This document shows, one piece after another, positions 1-8,075 of a stretch of 64,000 bases of DNA (positions are counted from its first letter, which is position 1; every line of letters begins with the position of its first letter). This stretch comes from Larkinella punicea (GTDB lineage Bacteria; Bacteroidota; Bacteroidia; Cytophagales; Spirosomataceae), in NCBI RefSeq assembly GCF_003334855.1, contig NZ_QOWE01000006.1, forward strand, positions 62,001 through 126,000, in the 5' to 3' direction. A model generated the notes under the pieces. It saw nothing but the letters and a program-made list of their open reading frames with translations, was not told the DNA's origin and did not search any database. A program made the translations under genes and the position numbers.

Positions 1-144
1 CTGAACGGTCGGCTGTTGGTCAATGCCCGTCCGGCACTTGGGCAAAATCAGCTAAACGTCAGTCAGTTAGCGGACGGTTTTTACCTCGTTCGGCTGTCAG
101 ACGGTAAAAAGACCGTGGTCCAGAAATTAATTGTCAGAAAGTAA
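1..144 (+). CDS. C-terminal end of a secreted protein with T9SS sorting domain (partial)
   Basis: The frame is open from the left edge and gives 47 residues before TAA. The stretch LADGFYLVRLSDGKK followed by QKLIVRK is the usual ending of a type A Por-secretion (type IX) C-terminal sorting domain: a short beta-rich module with a G-x-Y-hydrophobic-V-R strand and a basic tail. The protein is therefore probably a large exported or surface-attached protein whose catalytic part lies outside the window. Nothing can be said about its activity. Confidence 0.8.
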   Translation: MNGRLLVNARPALGQNQLNVSQLADGFYLVRLSDGKKTVVQKLIVRK

Positions 145-147
145 CCC

Positions 148-155
148 TACTTTTG
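148..155 (+). promoter_or_regulatory. TAnnTTTG -7 element, rhodanese gene
   Basis: TACTTTTG, a full match to the Bacteroidota -7 consensus, begins directly after the upstream stop codon and lies 31 nt before the rhodanese ATG. A TTG occurs at 131-133, but the 14-nt spacing is short, so the -33 element is weak. Confidence 0.45.
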
Positions 156-186
156 CCTTTCTGATGAATGACAAAACACGATTGAC

Positions 187-495
187 ATGGACATTACCGT
201 ACAGGAACTGAAAGAACGATTAGACAAAGGCGAAAAAATCAACCTGATCGACGTTCGCGAAGAATACGAATTTGATGAAGATAACTTGGGCGGGAGACTG
301 TATCCGCTCGGTAGTCTTCCCAGCCAGATCGACGAACTGGAAGACCTGCAAGACGAAGAAATTATTATCCACTGCCGGTCGGGAGCCCGCAGCGCCCGCG
401 CGCAGCAGTTCCTGGAGCAGAACGGTTTTTCCAACGTCCGCAACCTGATCGGGGGCATTCTGGCGTATCGGGAAAATGAGCGGAAAGCGCAATAA
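187..495 (+). CDS. Single-domain rhodanese-like protein
   Basis: 102 aa, a complete single rhodanese domain and nothing else. The N-terminal LIDVREEYEF motif (about residues 20-29) is the conserved rhodanese strand. The active-site loop HCRSGARSA has the catalytic Cys63 followed by the RSGARS phosphate/sulfur cradle, and the C-terminal half ends with the NLIGGILAY motif. These cytoplasmic GlpE/PspE-like proteins carry a persulfide on the Cys and pass sulfur to acceptors; the partner here is unknown. It has its own -7 element and is convergent with miaA. Confidence 0.88.
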   Translation: MDITVQELKERLDKGEKINLIDVREEYEFDEDNLGGRLYPLGSLPSQIDELEDLQDEEIIIHCRSGARSARAQQFLEQNGFSNVRNLIGGILAYRENERKAQ

Positions 496-603
496 GCCCA
501 AAAGGAAATTATAAATGTAAAATATTGAATGATAAATTATAAAGGACGGCCAGTTGGGCTTTTTACTTTATCATTCATCATTCGATATTTTACATTTTTC
601 ATT
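494..603. repeat. AT-rich long inverted repeat, convergent gene boundary
   Basis: Two nested hairpins lie between the rhodanese and miaA genes. The inner arms (513-536 and about 566-598) read AAATGTAAAATAT..GAATGATAAA and its complement. The right arm has one extra 7-nt unit (GAATGAT) compared with the left. The flanking AAGCCCA/TGGGCTT pair closes the base. It is probably a bidirectional terminator, and it carries the same heptad that is expanded inside the mutase small-subunit gene. Confidence 0.7.
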
Positions 604-1503
604 AGCAAAAAATAAGATTTCTTCTTCTTCCTCCGCCCCAAACCACTGGTAATTTCCCTGATTTCGGAACCACGTCAACTGGCGTTTGGCGTAGCGCCGG
701 GAGTTGCGTTTGAGCAATCGCTCCATTTCGGCCATGTCATACGCACCATCCAGATACCCGAAAACTTCCTTATAACCAACAGTTTGCAAAGCCGTCAAAT
801 GCCGGTAGGGCAGGAGCGAGCGCACTTCTTCGATTAAACCGCTGGCGAGCATGGCATCCATCCGGCGGTCGATGCGGTCGTAAAGCTCCGCCCGCGGACG
901 ATCCAGGGCGATGAAGACCATCTGAAACGGCCGGGGCGATGACGGACCCGCAACTTCCTGTTTTCGGAAAGACGAATAGGGTTGGCCTGAACTTAAACTG
1001 ACCTCCAGCGCCCGGATCACGCGCTGCGAATTTTGCAGATCGGCGGTTTCGGCATACGTCGGGTCCAGCAGCCGGAGTTGCTGCTGCAACGGCTCCAGCC
1101 CTTCGGTTTCGAACCGATTCATGAGTTCGGCACGCAGGGCCGGATCGGCTTGCGGAACATCGTCGAGGCCAAAGCAGACCGCGTTGATGTACAGTCCCGT
1201 TCCGCCCGACAAAATCACCACGTCCTTTTTCTGAAACAGTTCATCCAGCACCGCCAGCGCTTCCCGCTCGTATTGCCCGGCACTGACCGGGCTCATAATG
1301 CTGTGGGAGTCAATGAAATGGTGCCGGACGCCCTGCATTTCTCCGGCGGTCGGTTTGGCGGTTCCGATGTTGAGTTCCTGGTACAACTGCCGCGAATCCG
1401 CCGAGACGACGTCGGTTTGCAGTACCTTCGCCAACCGGACGCACAGGCTGGTTTTTCCGACGGCGGTGGGGCCGGCAATGACAATCAATAATTTATTCGT
1501 CAT
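571..1503 (-). CDS. miaA: tRNA dimethylallyltransferase
   Basis: 310 aa from the ATG at 1503; a longer frame to 1590 only adds 29 residues unlike the family. Transfers a dimethylallyl group from DMAPP to N6 of A37 in tRNAs reading UNN codons. The P-loop GPTAVGKT is at 11-18, the DMAPP/tRNA motif SADSRQLY at 34-41, HHFID near 61, and SGGTGLY at 99-105. The C-terminal half holds the KRNSRRYAKRQLTWFR tRNA-binding helix. Length is normal for MiaA. It is convergent with the rhodanese gene, and its last codons run into the right arm of the palindrome there. Confidence 0.95.
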   Translation of the reverse strand: MTNKLLIVIAGPTAVGKTSLCVRLAKVLQTDVVSADSRQLYQELNIGTAKPTAGEMQGVRHHFIDSHSIMSPVSAGQYEREALAVLDELFQKKDVVILSGGTGLYINAVCFGLDDVPQADPALRAELMNRFETEGLEPLQQQLRLLDPTYAETADLQNSQRVIRALEVSLSSGQPYSSFRKQEVAGPSSPRPFQMVFIALDRPRAELYDRIDRRMDAMLASGLIEEVRSLLPYRHLTALQTVGYKEVFGYLDGAYDMAEMERLLKRNSRRYAKRQLTWFRNQGNYQWFGAEEEEEILFFANEKCKISNDE

Positions 1504-1554
1504 GGAGTAGAAACCAATTCCCTTTTTTAGCGTCTTAAAGGAAAGCAGGCCCTG

Positions 1555-1585
1555 TTTGGTAGAACTGCAAAAGTCTGTACCTTTC
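1555..1585 (+). promoter_or_regulatory. Promoter TTTG-N19-TACCTTTC for the DUF4230 gene
   Basis: TTTG at 1555-1558 and TACCTTTC at 1578-1585 are separated by 19 nt, which fits the Bacteroidota -33/-7 arrangement with one mismatch in the -7 box. The predicted leader is short, about 15 nt before the ATG at 1606. Confidence 0.55.
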
Positions 1586-1605
1586 GTCAACTATCCAACT
1601 CTTCT

Positions 1606-2289
1606 ATGGAGTCTTCGAATACGTTATTCATTCTCATTACGCTGCTGTTGGGCGGTTTTGGCGGTGTCGCGCTCTCCAACTGGTGGCGCAAAAAAAAGGA
1701 CAATCCGATCACCGACGTTCGCAAAGAGTCCACGATTTTGCTGGACCGGATCGAGAAAGTCTTTAAGGTGGTGATGGCCGAAGGGTATTTTACAGAAATT
1801 CTGAGTTATCAGGATGATAAAAAGTTTCTGTATTTCATAAATGATCCCAAAAAAGCGTTAATCATTGCGAAGGCCAAAGTGCTGGTCGGGTTCGATTTTG
1901 CAAAGATCCGGTTTCGGCAGCCGGAGTCGGGCGAGAAAAAGCTCATCATCGAATCGTTTCCTGAACCGCAGGTGCTGTCGATCGATACCGACTATAAATT
2001 TTACGACATCGATCCGGGCTATCTGAATCACTTCCGGAGCGAGGATTACACCCGGCTGCTGGACGAATCCAAACAAACGATGCTCGACCGCGCGATGGAG
2101 AGCGATTTGCCCCGGATTGCCAACAACCAGATTCAGTTTATGATGTACCAGTTGGCCGAAACGATGGGCTGGCAGCTCGAATTACCCGAAGCGGAACATC
2201 GCAAACTGACGGAACTGACGCAGCAATACGACCAACTGAAAGCTGAGCCCAAAGCGTTGCCGGGGGATATCCTGGATGAAGAAAACTAG
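1606..2289 (+). CDS. DUF4230 membrane-anchored protein
   Basis: 227 aa. One N-terminal transmembrane helix (about 7-26, TLFILITLLLGG.. then NWWRKKK) is followed by a soluble domain of the DUF4230 type. The family signature includes the ILLDRIEKVFKVV stretch, GFDF and the IDTDYKFYDID segment. It is probably anchored in the inner membrane with the domain outside. Function is unknown in the family. Divergent from miaA. Confidence 0.75.
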   Translation: MESSNTLFILITLLLGGFGGVALSNWWRKKKDNPITDVRKESTILLDRIEKVFKVVMAEGYFTEILSYQDDKKFLYFINDPKKALIIAKAKVLVGFDFAKIRFRQPESGEKKLIIESFPEPQVLSIDTDYKFYDIDPGYLNHFRSEDYTRLLDESKQTMLDRAMESDLPRIANNQIQFMMYQLAETMGWQLELPEAEHRKLTELTQQYDQLKAEPKALPGDILDEEN

Positions 2290-2290
2290 T

Positions 2291-2420
2291 TAGGACTTAC
2301 ATCTGATAATTCTTTATACTTTCGCTTTTGCCCCGTTCTCCTAAAGGGGACTTTTTGCATCCGGTTGAAGCGGTGTCCAAGTCCCCTTTAGGGAATTTAG
2401 GGGTAAAAGCGAAAGTCCTA
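2291..2420. repeat. Inverted repeat with CCTAAAGGGGACTT core
   Basis: Outer arms TAGGACTT (2291-2298) and AAGTCCTA (2413-2420), then CTTTCGCTTTTGCCCC (2319-2334) pairing with 2400-2415 with one mismatch. The inner CCTAAAGGGGACTT pairs with AAGTCCCCTTTAGG near 2379-2392. The element ends 5 nt before the aminopeptidase ATG, so it must be in or over that gene's leader. The inner core resembles the palindrome found inside the mutase gene at 12728-12778. Confidence 0.7.
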
Positions 2421-2425
2421 TTAGT

Positions 2426-4444
2426 ATGAAGACACATTTCGCTGAAAAAATGATCCGGAAGCAGGTTCACACGCTGGGCCTGCTTTTTGTTTGCCTCACC
2501 GCGTCCGCTCAATTACCCGACGATGGCGTTGCAACGTGCCAGCACACGCGCCTGAATTACTTTGGGTCGCTGGCAAAAACCAGCCGGTCGGCGCGCATTC
2601 AATACCCTGGCGATGCGAGCATCGACGTGACCTATTACAAACTCGACCTGAACATCACCTATACGCCCAATTACCTGCGCGGGGCCGCCACGATTGGCCT
2701 CACCAGCACGGGCGACAACCTGAGCCGGTTTTTCCTGGATCTGGCCAATGAAATGAAAGCTGATTCGGTGAAAACCGGTGCGCAGAAACTCGCGTTTTCG
2801 CAGGAAAACAACCAGCTTTCCATTACGCCCACCCAGCCACTGGGCAAAAATCAGAGGCTGACCGTAACGGTTTATTACCAGGGAAAACCGGGTGCAACGG
2901 GATTAGGAAGCTTTACGTTTGGTACGCATGGTTCTCAAAATCAACCCGCTATCTGGAGTCTGAGTGAGCCGTATGGTGCCCGCGACTGGTTTCCCTGTAA
3001 AGATTCCCCGGCCGACAAAGCCGATTCGTCGGATGTCTGGATTACCGCTCCGAAGCAATTTGTTTCGGTTTCCAACGGGCGGCTGGAACGGGTCATCGAC
3101 AACGCCGACAGCACGCGTACGTACCGCTGGCGAAACCGCTATCCGATTGCCAACTACCTGATTTCGGTAGCGATGTCGAATTATGCGCTCTACGAACAAA
3201 CCTTCCGTTCATCGCCCACGGACTCGATGCCGGTGACGCACTATCTGTACCCCGAAGCCCTCACCGACAACGTGCGAAGAACGCTGGACCAGACCACGGC
3301 CATGCTGGAGGTGTTTACGAATTACTTTGGGCCGTATCCGTTTCTCAAGGAAAAATACGGCCACGCCCAGTTTGGGTGGGGCGGAGGCATGGAGCACCAG
3401 ACCATCAGCTCGATGGGGGCCTTCAACACCGATCTGATTGCGCACGAACTGGCTCATCAGTGGTTTGGCAACAAGATCACCTGCAAAACCTGGGAACACA
3501 TCTGGCTCAATGAAGGCTTTGCGTCCTACGCGGAAGTGCTGTACCGGGAATCCGTCGGGGGAACACCCTTGCTTCGTTCCTACATGAATTCGTATATGCT
3601 GCTGGCCCGTCGGGCACGCGGGACGCTGTTTGTGCAGGATCTGGCCAATGTGAACAACATCTTTGATTCCAACCGGACCTATTACAAGGGCGCTACCGTC
3701 CTGCATATGCTTCGGGGCATCGTGGGCGATCAGAAATTCCGGGAGATTTTGCAGAAATATGCCGCTTCGGAGTTTGCCTACAAAGCCGCTACCACGGAGG
3801 ATTTTGCCGCCATTTCGTCGCAGGTCTACGGAAAACCGCTCGACTATTTTTTCAAGCAGTGGATTTACGGCGAGAATTACCCGACCTACCGCGTGAAATG
3901 GAGCAGCGGAGCCCTGGCGGGACAAGCCAATCAATACCGGGTGAACCTGCGGCTGGAGCAAACCACCGGCACGGCCAACCCGGCTTTTTTCACGATGCCG
4001 GTGCCGGTTTTGGTGAAAACATCGGTGGGCGATACGCTGATTACCGTCGTGAACAACAGTGCCGATCAGACGTTCGAGCTTACCGTAAAAGGGCAACCGA
4101 CTGAAATTCAAATTGATCCGAACAACTGGATTTTGAAGCAGGTTGAAGTAACGGAAGTTATTACGGCTTTGAACGACCCGGTTCCGGCGACGCAACTGAC
4201 GGTTTTGCCCAATCCCGCCCGCGATCAGTTAACGGCCCAAATCGATGTGGCCGGGGCGTTTACGGGGCGGCTGGTGTTGACCAATTTGGCGGGGCAGGAA
4301 GTAATTACCTTATCCGACCGGCCTTTTACCAGCGGACGGCATACGGTTACCTGGCCGGTGCTCCACCTGCCGGCCGGACGCTATAACCTGACGCTGACCA
4401 CCGGCGACCGGCGACTGACGAAAGCGGTTTTAATCGCTAAATAA
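2426..4444 (+). CDS. Secreted M1-family metallopeptidase with T9SS sorting domain
   Basis: 672 aa. A signal peptide ends near ASAQ (about residue 28); an in-frame Met at residue 9 (2450) would also leave a good signal peptide. The aminopeptidase N-like beta domain is followed by the substrate-anchoring GGGMEH (the GAMEN position), then HELAHQW with zinc ligands His340 and His344, catalytic Glu341 and the third ligand Glu363 in LNEGFA. The last 75 residues (from LTVLPNPA) are a type IX sorting domain, so the enzyme is likely exported to the cell surface or medium. It should trim N-terminal residues from peptides; the substrate is unknown. Confidence 0.9.
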   Translation: MKTHFAEKMIRKQVHTLGLLFVCLTASAQLPDDGVATCQHTRLNYFGSLAKTSRSARIQYPGDASIDVTYYKLDLNITYTPNYLRGAATIGLTSTGDNLSRFFLDLANEMKADSVKTGAQKLAFSQENNQLSITPTQPLGKNQRLTVTVYYQGKPGATGLGSFTFGTHGSQNQPAIWSLSEPYGARDWFPCKDSPADKADSSDVWITAPKQFVSVSNGRLERVIDNADSTRTYRWRNRYPIANYLISVAMSNYALYEQTFRSSPTDSMPVTHYLYPEALTDNVRRTLDQTTAMLEVFTNYFGPYPFLKEKYGHAQFGWGGGMEHQTISSMGAFNTDLIAHELAHQWFGNKITCKTWEHIWLNEGFASYAEVLYRESVGGTPLLRSYMNSYMLLARRARGTLFVQDLANVNNIFDSNRTYYKGATVLHMLRGIVGDQKFREILQKYAASEFAYKAATTEDFAAISSQVYGKPLDYFFKQWIYGENYPTYRVKWSSGALAGQANQYRVNLRLEQTTGTANPAFFTMPVPVLVKTSVGDTLITVVNNSADQTFELTVKGQPTEIQIDPNNWILKQVEVTEVITALNDPVPATQLTVLPNPARDQLTAQIDVAGAFTGRLVLTNLAGQEVITLSDRPFTSGRHTVTWPVLHLPAGRYNLTLTTGDRRLTKAVLIAK

Positions 4445-4446
4445 AA

Positions 4447-4547
4447 GGAATTTCAAATATCAAATGATGAATGCTAAATATAAAAGTGAATAGCATCAGG
4501 CTACTTTTATATTTAGCATTCATCATTTGATATTTGAAATTAATTCC
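4447..4547. repeat. AT-rich long inverted repeat, convergent gene boundary
   Basis: Arms of about 41 nt (4447-4487 and 4503-4547) are almost fully complementary apart from a 3-4 nt indel. They include AAATGATGAATGC, close to the heptad of the 494-603 element. It lies between the convergent aminopeptidase and BNR genes and overlaps the last codons of the latter. Probably a bidirectional terminator. Confidence 0.75.
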
Positions 4548-6000
4548 CTCCCACCAACACCGGTTTTTCCATCTCCGCTTTCATTTCCGCCGGTAATTGA
4601 AACACCTGGCCTTCCCGGTTGCAGAAATAGAGAAAAGAGGCCGACGGTTTTCGGGCGTTGCCATCGGCCCAGAAAGCGTAAAAACCGGGATGGGCTACCA
4701 CGGGTCGACGGGGATAGGCGTGGTTTCGTACGCTGTTTTGCGTGACGGCTTTCACGGTTTTCCAGGACTTTCCGGCATTCCGGCTTTCCAGCAGCGAGAG
4801 TTCACCGCCCGTGCCGAACGGCTGTGGCCCGGCATCGAAGGAGCCGATGATGCGCCACGTTTTTCCTTCCACCACCAGCGACGCCATGTCGTAGTTGTGA
4901 TCCGATTGCGCCACGGTGTGGATTGCCCACTGCTTGCCGGTCCAGTGGGCTACGTGCCATTCATACGGGCCGTTTTGAGGTCCCGGTTCCGGGCCTTTGC
5001 TGCTGACATACAGAATGATCGGTCGGTTGGCGGCATCGTAGTTGACATCGCTGATGTATACATTCCGGCCCAACTTCCGGTAGTCTTTCACCAGGGCGGC
5101 ATTAAGCGTGTCTTTGAGGGGCAACTGAACCGGTTTTCCGTCGGCGGTATGCCAGCTTTTGCCAAAATCGTCGGTTTCCACGTAATAGACATTGGTGCGG
5201 TAGTCGAGTCCGGCACCGACTTTGGTGTTGGGGTGGTAATTAAACGCACTGCCAATCTTGCGGCCCCGCTGCCCGCTGCTTTGGTAATGGCCTTCCTCGA
5301 TGGTCGCAATATCCTGCCAGGCCGACCAGGTGATGCCGTCCGGGCTGGTGATGTAGGAAATCGTTCGGCGGGGTTTCTTGGCGCCGTAGGGCAAAACGCC
5401 CCGGTCGTAATGGGTCATCAGGTTGAAAAAACCGCTACCGGGCTGGTAATACGTTTGCAGATAGGAGAAGTTGTTGAACGGAATGGTTTGGCCATTTTCA
5501 TCGCGACGCGTGGCTTCCATCCGGTCGAAGGCGCTGATGTCATACGGTTTCCGGCTCCGGTGAATAAACGACGGGCGTTCGGTGCCGTGCGAGGTGGAGA
5601 AAAGCCAGATATACCCCTGACTATCCAATTGAATAACCGGGTTGTCGTGTGCATCGCCGGTTTGTTTGTTCAGCACCAGCGTGGGGCGCGACACCATGCC
5701 GGTTTTGTGATCGAAGAAACCGACCATGTGGCATAACTCCCGCGAACTGGAGTCGGTGACGCCCCCGTAACAGAAAAACGTCCGCCCGACCGCCGGGGCA
5801 TAGACCGAAAACGGGTAATGATTGGCCGGATAGGTTCCCAAACCGCCACTGTATTTGTACACATAGTCGTTTTTGGTGTCGCCGATAAAATACCAGATGC
5901 CCCGGTAGCCGGATGCCTTCCGGTTGAGGGTTTCGACCTGAGCGTAAACGGAAATGGAAGCCAGAAAACTGGTGATAATCAATATACTACGGAACATCAT
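4540..6000 (-). CDS. Secreted BNR-repeat family protein (BNR_4 type)
   Basis: 486 aa from the ATG at 6000 (a second ATG follows at once; the longer frame to 6030 overlaps the upstream gene). A signal peptide ends at SVYA|Q. The rest matches the BNR_4 family: GYRGIWYFIG near the start, repeated S-x-D-x-G-x-x-W blades (SPDGITWSAW, DFGKSWHT, NAGKSWKT) and DAHDNPVIQLDSQGY. Such propellers occur in sialidase-like and polysaccharide-lyase-like secreted enzymes. The exact substrate cannot be told. It starts 4 nt after the rqcH-like stop, so the two may be co-transcribed. Confidence 0.75.
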   Translation of the reverse strand: MMFRSILIITSFLASISVYAQVETLNRKASGYRGIWYFIGDTKNDYVYKYSGGLGTYPANHYPFSVYAPAVGRTFFCYGGVTDSSSRELCHMVGFFDHKTGMVSRPTLVLNKQTGDAHDNPVIQLDSQGYIWLFSTSHGTERPSFIHRSRKPYDISAFDRMEATRRDENGQTIPFNNFSYLQTYYQPGSGFFNLMTHYDRGVLPYGAKKPRRTISYITSPDGITWSAWQDIATIEEGHYQSSGQRGRKIGSAFNYHPNTKVGAGLDYRTNVYYVETDDFGKSWHTADGKPVQLPLKDTLNAALVKDYRKLGRNVYISDVNYDAANRPIILYVSSKGPEPGPQNGPYEWHVAHWTGKQWAIHTVAQSDHNYDMASLVVEGKTWRIIGSFDAGPQPFGTGGELSLLESRNAGKSWKTVKAVTQNSVRNHAYPRRPVVAHPGFYAFWADGNARKPSASFLYFCNREGQVFQLPAEMKAEMEKPVLVGGN

Positions 6001-6004
6001 GGGG

Positions 6005-7609
6005 TTAAGCGGTTTTGAGCAGTCCTTCATCTTTCGGTACCACCAGAATTACTTCTTCTTTTTCTACTTTCACCTGACCGGCCGCCAGCCCTTTGGGTTT
6101 TCGGACGAATTTTTTGGGTGTGTAAATAACCGGGCAAAGCGAATCCGTCCGGCGTTTGGAATACCAGGCTGCCAGTTCAGCCGCCCGTTCGATGACGGTT
6201 TTCGGAAAAGTCTTTCCGGCTTTGTATTTAATGACGACGTGCGAACCCGACACGTCGCGGGCGTGCAGCCACAAATCGTCTTTGTAGGCGTATTGCTGCG
6301 TCAGCAGATCATTGTTTTTCGAATTGCGGCCAATCAGAATGACATACCCTTCGTGCATCACCTGTTTGAACAGAGGGGCGGTTCCATCGGCGGCTTTTTC
6401 TTCTTTGATCGGATTCTTTTTCAGGTATTTCCGCAACTCCCGCAGCGATTCCACCGGCTGAATCAGTTCGATTTGTTTCTGAAGTTGCTGAACTTCCAAC
6501 TCCCGGTTTTCGATTTGTTCCTGAAGAATACCGGTTTCAATTTTCTCGTTTTTCGCTTTCCGGTAATAGTGTTCGGCATTTTTCTGCGGACTTAGGTCGG
6601 TTTTGAGCTTGATCTTAATCGGTTTGTTCCGGTAAAAATCTTCCAGTTCTACCACCTCCGGCGAACGCGCCCCCGGACTTTCAGGAATCTGGTGCAGATT
6701 GGCCATCAAGATGTTCGCAACTTCCTCATTCTTAACCGATTCGTCCAGGCTAATGAGTCGTTGCAGGTTGGCGTCGATGGACGCTTTGGTGCGTTTCAGT
6801 CGCTTTTCCAATAACCGGAGGGCTTCGCCTTTCTCGCGTTCCAGCGTATTTTGACCCATGAAGCTGGCGAAAAACCGGTTGCTGGCTTCGAGCGGATCGG
6901 TAAATTCCTGCCGGATCGGTTCGCCGTACAGCATCAGTGAAAGCGCCGGTTTGTGTTGGAAGGTCGTGAGGTAAAAGCGCGGTTGTTCCAGTTGCCGAAC
7001 GGTTTCCTGAATCAACGCCCACTTCCCGCTTTCGTCTTTCTCTTTAATGCCTTTTTCCTCCAGATACGCATTGACAAGTTTCCCGAAGGTCGGAAACAAC
7101 TTCCGGTGGTCGAAACCGCTTTGTTCGTAAGCTTCCCACGATTGATTGAGCGGTCGGTCGAGAGCCGACAGAACGAGTTGGGTGTCGGCCGCCAGTTTGT
7201 TGTTGAACAGGTCGATCACCGCATCGTCCGAAAAGATCAGCAGATTGGGGCGGTTTCCGAAGAATTTGAACAGCAGCGTAAAACCGCCTTCCAGCGTAAT
7301 AGCCAGACAGCGTTCGTTCAGAAACGAGCGGACATCGATCACCGGCTGGTCATACAAATTCTCGAACAGATCGACGCTGTTGATGCGGGCGCGCTGAATG
7401 GTTTCGGGAAACAGCAGGCCCGAAAAATCGGGTCGGAGGGTGGCTTTGATGAAAAACGGGCGGTAAAAATTGACTTTCCCCCGGGCGTGAGCAAACACCA
7501 GCACCAGTTCGTCCCGATCCTGACTGAAACATTCCATGAGTTTCAGTCCGATCAACTGCGGTTTCAGGGCAGGAGCAAGCTGACGGAGAAAATAGTAATT
7601 GGTGTGCAT
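6005..7609 (-). CDS. NFACT family protein (RqcH/FbpA-like)
   Basis: 534 aa from the ATG at 7609 (MHTNYYFLRQL). Architecture is NFACT-N at about 1-190, a central coiled coil (about 280-420, rich in E/K/Q/L), and the NFACT-R/DUF814 domain with DDLWLHARDVSGSHVVIK starting at residue 444. RqcH binds obstructed 50S subunits and recruits tRNA-Ala to add alanine tails in ribosome rescue. The DR pair that contacts tRNA in studied members is not obvious here; the best-aligned spot reads NERC. Its role in the elongation step is therefore inferred from family only. Confidence 0.85.
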   Translation of the reverse strand: MHTNYYFLRQLAPALKPQLIGLKLMECFSQDRDELVLVFAHARGKVNFYRPFFIKATLRPDFSGLLFPETIQRARINSVDLFENLYDQPVIDVRSFLNERCLAITLEGGFTLLFKFFGNRPNLLIFSDDAVIDLFNNKLAADTQLVLSALDRPLNQSWEAYEQSGFDHRKLFPTFGKLVNAYLEEKGIKEKDESGKWALIQETVRQLEQPRFYLTTFQHKPALSLMLYGEPIRQEFTDPLEASNRFFASFMGQNTLEREKGEALRLLEKRLKRTKASIDANLQRLISLDESVKNEEVANILMANLHQIPESPGARSPEVVELEDFYRNKPIKIKLKTDLSPQKNAEHYYRKAKNEKIETGILQEQIENRELEVQQLQKQIELIQPVESLRELRKYLKKNPIKEEKAADGTAPLFKQVMHEGYVILIGRNSKNNDLLTQQYAYKDDLWLHARDVSGSHVVIKYKAGKTFPKTVIERAAELAAWYSKRRTDSLCPVIYTPKKFVRKPKGLAAGQVKVEKEEVILVVPKDEGLLKTA

Positions 7610-7615
7610 AGGATG

Positions 7616-7623
7616 CAAAAGTA
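7616..7623 (-). promoter_or_regulatory. TAnnTTTG -7 element 6 nt before the rqcH-like start
   Basis: On the minus strand TACTTTTG is followed by CATCCT and the ATG. No TTG is found at the expected 19-nt spacing. If used, transcription would begin at or beside the start codon, giving a leaderless message. Confidence 0.4.
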
Positions 7624-7683
7624 CCGCTCCAAACAATTTTCCCTACTACCTGTTCAATTCTTATTACCAAATTATCTGTACTC

Positions 7684-7944
7684 ATGGCACACAACAAAAC
7701 CACGAACCTCCCCGGTTCGAACGACAAGCAGCCCGGTTCCGATAATAACCGGAATTACAACGCCCGCGATACATCGGGCCAAACGCCGAACATGGAGAAA
7801 TCCCGGTCAAATCGGGACAAAACCAAGCAGGAGCCTGAAGAAGACCACACTGGCAAAACGAAAGCCGAATTGCAGGAGGAGCGTGGAGGACATGGACACA
7901 GCGGTCATAGTAAGTCCCGGAGCGGAAGTGATTCAGGAAATTAA
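7684..7944 (+). CDS. Small highly hydrophilic protein, unknown
   Basis: 86 aa, not recognised. Composition is extreme: mostly N, K, S, G, D, E, R, H, with no hydrophobic core, and a tail of G/H/S repeats (GHGHSGHSKSRSGS). It is predicted to be intrinsically disordered. ATG with no clear ribosome site. It resembles general stress or desiccation-type disordered peptides in composition only; no family can be named. Divergent from the NFACT gene. Confidence 0.55.
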   Translation: MAHNKTTNLPGSNDKQPGSDNNRNYNARDTSGQTPNMEKSRSNRDKTKQEPEEDHTGKTKAELQEERGGHGHSGHSKSRSGSDSGN

Positions 7945-8056
7945 AAGAAATATCGAATAACGAACACTGAATAACGAATATTGAATAGCGAAGTAGGATA
8001 ATTCACTTCATTATTTCGATATTCGTTATTCAATGTTCAGTATTCGATATTTCTTT
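7944..8056. repeat. AT-rich long inverted repeat built of degenerate GAATA units
   Basis: Arms of about 50 nt (7944-7995 and 8005-8056) start and end with AAAGAAATATCGAATA and its complement. Each arm contains repeated CGAATA/TGAATAACGAA units. Several mismatches suggest drift. It lies between two genes in the same direction, beginning at the stop of the small hydrophilic gene. Confidence 0.75.
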
Positions 8057-8075
8057 ATACTTTCCTAACCTTGTT

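Noticed and set aside
4597-5736. 379-residue open frame on the plus strand
   Set aside because: Antisense to the BNR-repeat gene, no family features.
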